Source: Diaporthe sp. PMI_573
Taxonomy: Eukaryota; Ascomycota; Sordariomycetes; Diaporthales; Diaporthaceae
Length of the DNA stretch: 64,000 nt
NCBI GenBank assembly: GCA_021399435.1
Contig: JAJTUP010000058.1
Span: 186,001-250,000, forward strand
Reading direction: 5' to 3'
Part shown: one piece after another, positions 40,972 to 50,492 of the stretch
Numbering within the stretch: the stretch's first letter is position 1
Layout of the letters: the number at the start of each line of letters is the position of its first letter
Notes under the pieces: model-generated
Database searches by the model: none
The model's input: the letters and a program-made list of their open reading frames with translations, nothing else
What the model was told of the DNA's origin: nothing
Program-made: the position numbers and the translations under genes

Positions 40972-43948
40972 TCATGGCACAAACAAGGCCAGATGGAGAA
41001 CCGAGTTGCTACGTAGAATGTCAGAGCTGGCTCGGGGGCGAATGGGGCAGCAACGGGAGCGTACCGTTTGAAATACACCGGGTGCTCGTCCATATGGTCG
41101 TCGCTAATGAATCCCTGAAAGATCGGCACCGCGTACTCGGGGGGTTGCCGAAGCTTTTGGATCCATCCGTAGCACTCTGGAGGTCCGTCCAGAGCTATGT
41201 GGGTTTCATCCTCCTCTCGGTCGCGGCGACGCTCCAAGGTAATCATAGACATATAGTCATAGAGGCACACGTCTCTCAGAACTCGACCTCGGTAGGCGTA
41301 GCCATCGAGGTACAATAAAGTCCGGCCGCTTTCCCGAAATTGTACCGTCTCTGATGGCTCTTCGGCGTTGGTTTGTGTGTTGGCCTGGCGACGGAGGTGT
41401 ATCCAACGCCGGAGAATGGTCCAATAGAGTGCGGTCAAGTTTATGTAGGACCAGTGTGGCACGTTAGTAAAGTCTGTTTGATAGCCAAGCAGGAAGTAAC
41501 AGACCTCCACGGCCGAAAGCTGTCTCTCGGAAAAGATTCGATTGGCCGCCCTCATCAGAAACTGACGACTCTCGTTCACTACGGCCTGGCGCCGGGCATC
41601 CTGTTCGGCAAGATTCGGCACGAGATTCCTCAGCGCCGCAGATTCATGAAGCTGTCGAAGAACATCAGCGGCGAAGACAAGGCGTTTCCACATGGGCGTG
41701 TCCAATTTGGTGGCGTAGTTCGTGATGTAAAATACCATGGCGAGTCCCTTGGTTCTCGTCAAGATCATCGAGATGTCGTGGTTGTGACGGAGGCCGACTG
41801 CCATTGCTTTGTTATACCGGTTGACGAGTGGGTGGTTCCGCCGGATCTTGAGCAAGCCGTCCTCCGTGAATCCGGATTCCTCGACGATCTTCCAAGGCGC
41901 TTTGAACCGACAAGCTGTCCGTTTGTGCTTGTGCACACCTCTCCGACGAGTCCTTTGAGAGAATACTTAATACAGGTGTAGGTGTGCGAGTGAACCTGAC
42001 AACAGTACGCAATGTAATTGGACTCCTTGTCGAAGACTGCTGCGAGAGCCTCGGTGTCGTGCATTATTTCCTCGGCCGGATCAATTGGTTTTCTCTCCTT
42101 TCGGACAGCTTTTCCAGCTTCCTCATCTAAACATTCGTGAAATACCGAGTCTAGATACCGAACCACCTGGGCACGGTATTCTTCCTCCTCCGGCTTCGCC
42201 ATATCATCGATCAGGGAAGGCAACTGCATGTTACCCTCCAGCCAGAGTAGTCCATGCAAGTGCAGACTGCCTCGGTCATTCGTCTCGACTGTGGCGTAGT
42301 AATGGCTGATCTTTCCGAAAACCGATTCTTGGCCCGTCCTGACGTATTTCTCAAAAAACAGCGAGATTTCTCGATGGAAGAAGATGGCCGCGCTAACTGG
42401 GTCCATGGTGCTGAGGCCGATCCTGTCATACCTTCCCCGAAGATCGGCTAGCAGTTCCTTTGCTGTGCCATGCTCGTGGAGCCTGTGGATGGAGAGCCTC
42501 ATCTTGACCGGGTTGTTGATATCGTTGGGGTTGACAGTGATCCAGATGGCGGGCATACCGGTCCAAATGTTAACTGCTTGTATCTTCCTCCGCATCAAGA
42601 GTCGAGTTTCGTTAGAGAGCGGCTGTGCGTGGCCAAAGATGGACAATTCGCGAAGTAAGAACGATATGTCCGGATCTGTCGTGGTCCTTGTCTCTCGCAT
42701 CTCCTCCACGGCTCCTTTTAGGTGGTCCGCCTTCAGGCGTCCATAGACCCGTTCTAGTCTGTGGAAGGAGCCCCTTGCCATACGGACCATGCTGATACGG
42801 CGGTTTGTGGATCGGAGGAGGATGTTGAAGACCAAGAAACAAAAGACCGGATGCGTAGCGAATCGACCCCCGTGTCGTTGCAACACATATTTAGCCCAGT
42901 AATTGAGCGAGTGATTCGCACCGCGCTGCACAGACTGCGAAGCATGATGTCTATTGCCATCCGGCTCGCTCAGCGCCTTAGGGCCGCCAGTCCCCCACGG
43001 AAAAAGTTTCGGAAAGGTCCGCGGAAAGAAGTCCTCGTGCAGGTTGTCCGCAAAATCCGCACCACGCTCGACCCGGATGAATGGTTGGTCTCCTGCTGAG
43101 TGGACCATCATAGAGGAAGGTTCAGCATCATCGCCGTGTCTAGTCTGGCTCGTCTGGATAGCCTCGGCTAGGAAGGATAGCTTGTCAACCTCGGCGAAAG
43201 CGGCCGGCCCATCTAGAGGAAACATGCCGGATGTTGACGTCTCGTATACGATATCACCGCCGCGGTCGACACTCTCTGGATCAGGAACAGACACATGGAG
43301 ATCCTCAGGCAATGGGTGGGACTGTTCCCTCGACGCATTGTCGCCCGACGGGGAGGTATCGTCGCTTGGGTATGGTTGTAGGGAAGTGAGGAGTTCTTCA
43401 ATGCTTGTGAAACCGTTCTCCTCTAATCCGCGATCGGTATTTGGGACGATGGGGTCTGTGTGCGTCTTTTCCACGGCCGAGGGTTCCTCTCTCTGCATCC
43501 GCTCCATGAGAACGATGGGAACTGTCGAGCCCTCTGCGTACTGCCAGCCCTGTATTTCATCCAGATCGATTTTGATGTCCTTATAAAGGGAATTGTTCCT
43601 TTGTAGCCACAAAAGGGCGGCGGTCACTCGGGACTTGCGCACCTGAAGAAGAGTTCCCACTTCCGCCGGGCTGGTTCTATTTGGGCCGCTCCAAGACACA
43701 TGGATGTTCTCGATCGTCTGAAGAAGCGGGTGAGGGAGCACCGTGGCAACTAGGTCGTCTATATTGTTCGGAAATACCACAATGTGGCCCTTCACGTGTT
43801 TCCGGTAGCTGGCACCCGACGGCGTTTTGTTATCAACAGTGAACTTCGTGATATAGCCGAAGGGGGCCTGAAGAGCGATCAGCCTCTCCTCAACAGGAGA
43901 GAGGCCATCGAGCTCCCGAGGATAACGATGCTCACACCCGATATCCAT
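40972..43948 (-). pseudogene. Helitron Rep (HUH nuclease) segment, frameshifted
   Basis: Two overlapping frames. 43948-41950: 'GLSPVEERLIALQAPFGYIT', a helitron-like N domain (FPRTFPKLFPWGTGG), 'MPAIWITVNPNDINNPVKMR', and the HUH motif in 'RGSLHLHGLLWLEG' (about 42240-42275), then YIAYCCQVHSHTYTCIKYSL, where the catalytic tyrosines are expected. Near 41945 the frame shifts: the continuation HKRTACRFKAPWKIVEESGF is in the other frame and runs to about 41010. There it shifts again into the helicase frame, which carries a stop. The junction with the upstream frame at 43945 also lacks about 30 residues that relatives have. The element cannot make RepHel without repair of these breaks. Confidence 0.8.
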
Positions 43949-45818
43949 GTTGTTGACCGAGCAGGCCTTTGGCAGCTTCCCATTTCCGAAGAGCCGTCGT
44001 GGCCCGGAGCAAGGCGGGGGTCAAGTACTTTCTCCACTGGATGGTAGTGAGCTTGGCGGGCGGGCATTTCCTGTAGCAAAAAATGCAATGGGAAATGGAT
44101 AGCGTCCTTTCGTCTGTGAAGGCCTCATAGAACGACTTCGAAGTCTCAACTTGAAGGGCGAGGGGGACTTCTTTGCACCAGGATCTTGCCAACGATGCGT
44201 CCCTCTTAACTCGAAAGCAAGACTCCCAGTGTTGTAGAATCGCGTCGACGGACCGCTGCTGGAGTTGGACAGTCTCGTGCAGCAGCCGAGGCCTTTTCCG
44301 AGAGCGTCCCGGCGCCGAGGGTGGTGGAGTCAGCAGTCCTTCCTGCTGTGTGCTACGACGCTTGCGGGAAGGTGGCGTTTGTGAAGGAGGGAAGGTCGGC
44401 TCAGGGGTGGCTGGTCGCTGTACATGTTCGGTAGCATCCGCCCCTTGGGGGGCCAGACGGCCGCGGCGGGTCTGGCGGCTCCGGCGGACCTGGTAGGCCC
44501 GACCTGCTTGCTGTTCGGCATGTTGTCGGTCCAGATCGTCAGATGTACGGACGATGTCCTCAAGAGGTACTCTGGGCTTTCCATCTGGCGGCTGTGGCTC
44601 CATGGATTCGGGTGGATGAGCTCCTTGCCTTCGGCGAGGTCTGCCATCGGCGTGCAGGCGGTCTAGGTTGCTCATTGTACGGGCGATTTCTTCGAGGGGT
44701 AATAAGATCTTTCCACTTGGGGCCTGTGGCTCCGGGTCCTCCTGCGAACGAGTTACTTGTCTCCGACGGGCTGTTTCTTCCGCATGCCGGCGTTCTAGGT
44801 CGCTCAACGCACGGCTGACATCCTCGGGAGGTAATATGATCTTCCCACCACGGGATTGTCGCTCCACGGCATCCGGCGGACGACGTCCTTCTGTCCAACG
44901 GGCTCTTCTTTCGGCACGCTGGCGGTCCAGGTCGTCCATTGTACGGGCGACCTCTTCGAGGGGTAATAAGACCTTACCACTTCGGAGAGGTGAGTCCCTA
45001 CCCTCCTGTGGACGAGGTACTTGTCTCCGACGAGCTGTTTCTTCGGCGCGCTGGTGGTCCAGGTCGCTTGTGGTATGGGCAACCTTCTCGGGAGGTAATA
45101 TGATCTTCCCGCCTCTGATCTGTGACCCCATAACGTCCTGCGGACGAGCTACCTCTCTCCGACGGGCTGTTTCTTCGGCATGCCGGCGGTCTAGGTCGTT
45201 CAACGTACGGGCGATCTGCTCGGGAGGTAACATGACCTTCCCGCGTCGGAGTTCTGAGCCCGAGGCTTCCCGTGGATGATGTCCTTCTCTCCGACGGCCT
45301 GTTTCTTCGGCATTCCGGCGGTCAAGGTCGTTCATTGTACGCATGACCTCCTCGAGGGGTATTAAAGCCTTCCCACCCCGGTTCTGTGACTCCATAACCA
45401 TCTGCGGCCGAGCTGCTCGTCGGAGACGGGTCGTTTCCTCGGCATGCTGGCGGTCTAGGTCACTCAAAGTACGAGCGACCTCCCCGGGAGGTAGCATGAC
45501 CTTCCCGCCCCGGAGTTGTGGATCCGAGACATTTTGTGGGCGACCTCCTCTCTGGCGGGCCCTTTCTTCGGCATTCTGACGGTCCAGGTCCCTCAACGTA
45601 CGCTGGATCTCGTCAAGCGGGACTCTTACTGGATCCTGTGGGGATTCTCGGAGAGCCTGTAGGGTTGTCTCGTCAAAAAAGACTTTACTCGGCTCGTTTC
45701 GTAGACGGGTGGCTTCGGGGTCCCGTCTTGCCCGGTCTCGAGCGCGTTGGCGGTCTAGATCTTCCAGCGTTCTGCGGATCTCTTCAAGCGGAACCTTAAC
45801 TGGTTCTGGTCGGGGCAT
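43932..45818 (-). CDS. Helitron N-terminal protein with ten 44-residue repeats
   Basis: 628 residues from the ATG at 45818 (MPRPEPVKVPLEEIRRTLED); a longer frame reaches 45953 but adds an unlikely hydrophobic leader. Residues about 8-440 are ten tandem copies of a 44-residue unit, consensus LPLEEIARTLSDLDRQHAEE then TARRR...RP......RGGK. Each unit pairs an amphipathic helix with a basic tail, so a helical, possibly nucleic-acid-binding rod is likely. A basic, Pro-rich linker follows. The C-terminal 110 residues hold 'ISHCIFCYRKCPPAKLTTIQ', the C-x2-C segment seen in the N-terminal part of fungal Helitron proteins, and end next to the Rep frame, from which a frameshift separates it. Confidence 0.75.
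   Translation of the reverse strand: MPRPEPVKVPLEEIRRTLEDLDRQRARDRARRDPEATRLRNEPSKVFFDETTLQALRESPQDPVRVPLDEIQRTLRDLDRQNAEERARQRGGRPQNVSDPQLRGGKVMLPPGEVARTLSDLDRQHAEETTRLRRAARPQMVMESQNRGGKALIPLEEVMRTMNDLDRRNAEETGRRREGHHPREASGSELRRGKVMLPPEQIARTLNDLDRRHAEETARRREVARPQDVMGSQIRGGKIILPPEKVAHTTSDLDHQRAEETARRRQVPRPQEGRDSPLRSGKVLLPLEEVARTMDDLDRQRAERRARWTEGRRPPDAVERQSRGGKIILPPEDVSRALSDLERRHAEETARRRQVTRSQEDPEPQAPSGKILLPLEEIARTMSNLDRLHADGRPRRRQGAHPPESMEPQPPDGKPRVPLEDIVRTSDDLDRQHAEQQAGRAYQVRRSRQTRRGRLAPQGADATEHVQRPATPEPTFPPSQTPPSRKRRSTQQEGLLTPPPSAPGRSRKRPRLLHETVQLQQRSVDAILQHWESCFRVKRDASLARSWCKEVPLALQVETSKSFYEAFTDERTLSISHCIFCYRKCPPAKLTTIQWRKYLTPALLRATTALRKWEAAKGLLGQQHGYRV
44500..45795 (-). repeat. 132-bp coding tandem repeat, ten units
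   Basis: The ten protein repeats of the Helitron N-terminal part correspond to a 132-base DNA period. Units alternate in small ways (LPPEQIARTL versus LPLEEVARTM). The first unit is longer by about ten residues. Confidence 0.85.
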
Positions 45819-45995
45819 GGTGTAAGCGGGAACGGTAGGGACTGGTGTGTCCAGAGGGAATATGAGTAGGCTAAACAGAAAGGCGCCATGCTTGACCGAT
45901 GTAGGGGTCGAACGAAAGAAATAAGCGCGTCCATCATCGAAGGAACGGGCCAAGAGAGCGCAACAGACTTCACAGGTTTTTTTTTAATGAATGTT

Positions 45996-47113
45996 CTACA
46001 TTTTCCCTATTTCGAGGCCTTGTAGGTGATCTGGCAAATGGAATGTAATCTTCATTCGAGGTATTTCTACAATAGAATCAGTAGCACGTCCCAGGAAAGA
46101 AGTCAGCGTATCACCTACCCATTGGTCTTCACGGAGTTCCACTTTTACCTCCCTCAACACTTTTTCAAGGTTTCTGTTGATGATTACATACTGGGCGCAA
46201 CCGTCAAGAGCAGAGAACACTTGCCTGGTTAGCTTCTAAAAGGATTCTCTTCTCGGAAGATTTAACTTACCCGTGTAACACCTTTCATGCTCTTCTCGCA
46301 GTCCTTCACCCATCATCTCATGGCTCCGGAATACGACTTTGAAGTCGTTTGCGTCAAGAAAAGCGCGAGTGTCATTACAATCAAACTGCTGACCGTACCC
46401 ATCTCTTTGACGGGTTTTATCGGAAGAACCCCGGCGCGGATCGTTCCACAAGGCCTGAGTCACGAGATGGTCACTATCGCGTGGAGGCTCAAGCTGCCTG
46501 TCGATCTGCATGATTTCTTTAAGCTTGACTGGCTGCGATCCTGAGACTGGTATGCCACCATGGACGACAAACGCCTTTTCTGCGCCACCATCTACAACAG
46601 CGGCGATTTGCATCGCTTTGAAAACACAAATGCTCTTGTTATATAGTTTACCGGCCTCATCAGGGAATCTGTCACGAAGCTCCCTGTTGAAGCCCAGTTT
46701 CAGATCAGCCTCGTGGTTTCCACGGTTCAGGAACACATATAAGGGGTATCTTTCTCTCAGGATGAGGAGAAGAAGAAGCGTTTCTGTGGAGCACGGCCCC
46801 CTGTCGATGAAGTCTCCGTTGAACAAGTACATTGATTCTTTGGATGGTTCTCCTTCTCTCCGTATGATTGCGCGAAGGTTATCGATGTTGCCTGCAAAGG
46901 CGTCAGTATTGCCATTCATGACCGGAAACGCCATTGCAAACCGTGCAGATCTCCAACTAATACGAGACGCTCTGTAAAGTTGATGAAGTTGACGTTATCG
47001 GCGTTCTCGAGCACCTGGCGTGACCTTTCGAGTAGCCGCTGCACGTTACAGACATCCTGAGCCAAGGCTGTTGGAGCTGACAGTAAGGTTTCGATGTTGT
47101 TTGAGGCTGACAT
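45996..47113 (-). CDS. PPP-family Ser/Thr phosphatase, PP5-like, divergent
   Basis: Three exons (47113-46942, 46891-46271, 46219-45996) with introns 46941-46892 (GTTTGC...ACTGAC...TTTGCAG) and 46270-46220 (GTAAGT...GCTAAC...CAAG). Phases agree; 338 residues from ATG at 47113 (MSASNNIETLLSAPTALAQD). Catalytic motifs: GDLHG (completed across the first intron), 'FNGDFIDRGPCSTETLLLLL', RGNHE, 'VVHGGIPV' and RSHEMMGEG, followed by CYTVFSALDGCAQYVIINRN in place of the usual SAPNYC segment. The order and the RSHE motif are closest to PP5 catalytic domains; the TPR domain of PP5 is absent. Metal ligands are conserved, so activity is plausible, but the changed SAPNYC loop is where toxins and regulators bind in relatives. 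Single-copy housekeeping PP genes are much better conserved, so this is an accessory paralogue. Confidence 0.8.
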
Positions 47114-47473
47114 CTCTTCAAGCACCGTGGTCGAAGGGAGGGGAGTTGACACCAGTTCCGGGAAATGGCTTGCACTTGTATCTCCTGCATGTGGTTATGA
47201 CTCATGCACAACCCTAACTCGTAAGGTACCCCCGCCCCACACCTGGCCTGTCTGGAAGGCCATAATCTACCCACACAAATATCCCCCCTTTATTTACACC
47301 AACAAAGATTCAGCTGGTCTAACACTTCTCTTTCCAGGCCGAGGGCAAAGACTCCATTGAGGCCCTGCCCTTCGCCATGCTCGGAATCATGATACATCAA
47401 AATGGTCAATGGATGCGATCAAAACCCAACAAGCTAGGCTCTCAGTCCCCCCGATGTCTATATTGGGACAGCT
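47114..47473. other. Upstream region of the phosphatase gene
   Basis: No gene seen. Short C-rich and A-rich stretches. Confidence 0.35.
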
Positions 47474-47965
47474 TCATCTGAATCCTCCTCGCTGTGTGCC
47501 GCTGTACCCTGCTCTATAGGAGAAGTGGAAATCATATACGAAAAATTTGACTTCTCTGGGGCCGGCGCCGAAGTGGGGGACAATCGGCGGATGTTCTTGA
47601 CCATGACCGTCGTCGCGCGTTGCTAGGCTCCTTATCACCTTGACCCTTTTAATGGCCTGGCCAAGCCTGTTCCTCTTGACGATATGGGTGACGTTGACGG
47701 AGAGCTTCTTTACGAAGTTTGCCAGTCTGACCGGGTTTGACTTTGTAGTTAAGTTGCATGGGCTTATGTTCACGCTCTTCACCGGTATGCGCCGAATATT
47801 CGATCTGCAACGCAAGGGTTACGGTTTTGTATACTGGAGTTACGTGGCCGTCCTTGACAATGCCCGGTAGCGGCTGATTGTCCCACAGAGAGTGAGGGAA
47901 GGCTCCAGCTTTCCATGTGGAGGTGACTTTGAGGTTGCAGAATGCAGCAGAGAGGGGTTTCTTGT
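47474..47965 (-). pseudogene. Unrecognised protein relic with one frameshift
   Basis: A minus-strand frame without start codon reads coherently from about 47965: 'NLKVTSTWKAGAFPHSLWDN', QPLPGIVKDGHVTPVYKT, then 'HKPMQLNYKVKPGQTGKL'. Near 47725 the good reading passes to another frame: 'FVKKLSVNVTHIVKRNRLGQ', KVIRSLATRDDG, ending about 47474. The two halves look like one beta-rich protein broken by a single-base change. I do not recognise the family, and the homologous start was not found upstream. Confidence 0.4.
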
Positions 47966-48801
47966 GAACTGGTGGTCTTGGATGATGTCGGCTAGTCTCT
48001 CTTCAACAGGTTCGGATGATGGGTGCGAGTGCTGTGTGGTGTCTGCGGTTGACTTGCTGCTTCCCCAGAGAAAAATGATGGTGTCTCAGAATAGTTCTGG
48101 ATTTGAGTAGAGCACAAAAATAATAATATATAAAACCCAAAGTCGAGCTTTATATTGTCGTTTGATATGGGTGAACTAGATTCAACTATCGCTGAAGAAA
48201 TACACCCCTCCTTCCAAGACTTTTTTTTACCACGGGGCCAGTGCCGCTGAAGTAAGTTATGTGTGCACGCGGAGTGGCGCGCCTGGGCGACACGAGAATA
48301 CACATTCAGTGATCGGGCCCTTTCTACACCGATGAAATCGGTCAACCACTTCGTCAATCAAGCGGGTCTCTGGCCAGTGTCACGGGTTAGAGCACTGGGA
48401 AGCACCCATATCCTCGAAAACCACTAGAACTAGGCGAAATCACGACAATCTGGTGATGAAAATAGCTTCAGCGGTCAATTTAGCACACGCCAGTCTTTTT
48501 TTCAACCGTCAGAGCTCATTTTTGCGATACCTACGAGATCTCAAGAGATGAGAGGTTTGGTGGCCCGTTACGCCCATTCTCAAACACTCAAGCCCCACAC
48601 AACGACTACTATTTAGGAAGATTCTCAAGGGGTATGACCAGAAAGACGTTGCTTTGTCGATGTCATCACAAAAAATCCAGCTATTGGAAGCCCTAGATAA
48701 ATCACTCCTTATCCTTGCGACGGCAGTCCCTCAGCGTGCGGATCGTGCGGTTGATTATCTGACCGGGACCCCCTACAGGGTTCCGGGGAATTAGAGGATA
48801 T
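47966..48801. other. Intergenic, nothing recognised
   Basis: Mixed composition with no supported gene up to the first of two LTRs. Confidence 0.35.
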
Positions 48802-48995
48802 TGTCAGATTATCACCCTTTTAGGTATGTGGGACGTGTAATTATGGTCCAAATGATGGGGTGGTAACTGTGTGTATTGTGATGATGTCTTGTCTTGGTTC
48901 CTTGGTGGGACCCCACCCGTAAGGGGGCTGGTTTTGTCATGATTCAAACATTGATGCCTCAGGCACCTAACCCAAAGAACCCGTCACATCTGACA
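48802..48995. mobile_element. Solo LTR, 194 bp (copy B)
   Basis: TGTCAGATTATC...ACATCTGACA. Flanked by a perfect 5-base target duplication (GATAT at 48797-48801 and 48996-49000), so it is an independent insertion. It differs from copies A and C at many positions in its second half. Confidence 0.85.
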
Positions 48996-49162
48996 GATAT
49001 AGAGCCTATTTTAGGCCCTACAAAGTCGTCCCCAGAGGGTTTAGGTCCAACTCTACCTGAAGAAATGGACCTATCATACGCTAAACAGATCCAACGTTAT
49101 GCCTTATCTCAATGCTCGCCTCTCTGTCACAGAGGAATCTTTTGCGGTCTTTGTAGAATTAT

Positions 49163-49357
49163 TGTCAGATTATCACCCTTTTAGGTATGTGGGACGTGTA
49201 ATTATGGTCCAATTGATGGGGTGGTAACTGGGTGTATTGTGATGATGTCTTGTCTTGGTTCTCTAGTGCGACCCCACCCGTTGGGGGGCTGGTTTTGTCA
49301 TGACGGACATATTGATGCCTCAGGCACACACCTCTTGGCTACCCGTCACATCTGACA
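49163..49357. mobile_element. Solo LTR, 195 bp (copy C)
   Basis: Same ends, flanked by the target duplication ATTAT (49158-49162 and 49358-49362). Sequence-identical to copy A at 14202-14396. The 167 bases between copies B and C are not an internal region, because each copy has its own duplication. Confidence 0.88.
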
Positions 49358-50172
49358 ATTATGAATAAGTTGGCCGGCCCACATTCGGGCACCCCCCTGA
49401 TTCGGGCCACTCCACACCCGCGACCGCGTCAGGTCCACCCCCCTACATAAAACGCGTTTTCTCAACGTGTGATTTTTTTCTTCTCTTCAAACTTTGCAGG
49501 CATCATCCTTATTCTTCAATGAAACCATATACCGAAGATGACGTACTGGCAGCACTTGAGGCGATCACAGCAGGCGCCAGTGAGCGGGAGGCTTCCTCTC
49601 ATTGGGGTGTTCCAAGGAGTACACTTTATAATCGTCGCCAGGGCGCCCAGGGCCATTTTGAAGCGGCAAATTGGCAAATGAGGTTATCATCGACCCAAGA
49701 AACCCAATTGACTAAGTTTTCTCTCAATCAAGCAACGCTGGGGCTGCCGTTGACCCATTTTGAGATGAGAGCTTTTGCGGCGCGGATCGCCGCTCCTCAG
49801 CAACACCCTCCACCGCTTGGAAAGAAGTGGCTGAAAGCGTTCCTCGTGAGGAACCCCGAGATTCATAGTGTCAGAAGCCGTCAGATGCACTTCAGCCGAG
49901 TCAACGGGGCTACGACAGAGATAATCAAGCCATGGTTTAACCTCCTTCGGCTGCCCGTTGTCCTCAAAGTGAAGCCGGAAAATCGGCACAACGCCGACGA
50001 GGGCGGTATCGCTGAGGGCGCTGGATCCAACGGGGTCGTTCTTGGGCCCGAAAGAAGGAAGGTCGTCACTCGGAAAAGCAATGGAGGGAAGGTCTGGACC
50101 TCCTTCCTTGAGTGTTTCTCCGCCACGGGCAAAGCGTGCCCACCACTTGTGATCTTCAAGGGAAAAAGCGTA

Positions 50173-50335
50173 ACGTGGTTTACCAGGAAGTGGGACATAT
50201 CAGTAAGTGGGACAGTTTTGCTATTTTCGCCAACTTCTGCCAACCCTAGCCCCCCCCCTAGGGCTAAATAATTAATAAAAGTTGGCACCAATTGGTGCCA
50301 ACTGGTCTAAATTGCTTATTTTTAATTGATTTTGC
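50173..50335. repeat. Left terminal inverted repeat of the pogo element
   Basis: Contains the 22-bp palindrome GTTGGCACCAATTGGTGCCAAC at 50281-50302. Further GGTGCCAAC copies follow inside the element at about 50417 and 50482. Confidence 0.85.
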
Positions 50336-50492
50336 CAATTTGGAGTGGTTGGCGCAGGTGCAGTGCTGGTCCGAACAGGGTGACTTTTGGTGGGAAAATC
50401 GCACTTTGCACCAAATGGTGCCAACTTCGGCCTCAAAATCGCGGTCCGCCGCGGACCACCAACACACATATATTCGCACCACCTGGTGCCAA

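Larger units (their letters stand above)
38683..45818 (-). mobile_element. Decayed autonomous Helitron
   Basis: In order on the minus strand the region encodes a repeat-rich N-terminal part with a C-x2-C motif, a HUH Rep endonuclease and a PIF1-type helicase, the architecture of a Helitron RepHel. The coding sequence is broken in at least four places: frameshifts near 43945, 41945 and 41000 and a TGG-to-TGA stop at 40974-40972. Helitrons move by rolling-circle replication, with 5' TC and 3' CTRR ends and no target duplication. Neither terminus could be placed, so the stated limits are those of coding homology. Confidence 0.9.

Noticed and set aside
40318..41981. Plus-strand ORFs across the Helitron
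   Set aside because: Shadows of the Rep and helicase frames, which carry the recognisable motifs.
43213..43586. Separate genes within the Helitron Rep region
   Set aside because: The overlapping frames are explained by one long Rep reading on the minus strand.
48802..49357. A small complete LTR element (LTR-internal-LTR)
   Set aside because: Each of the two LTRs has its own 5-base target duplication, so they are two separate insertions.
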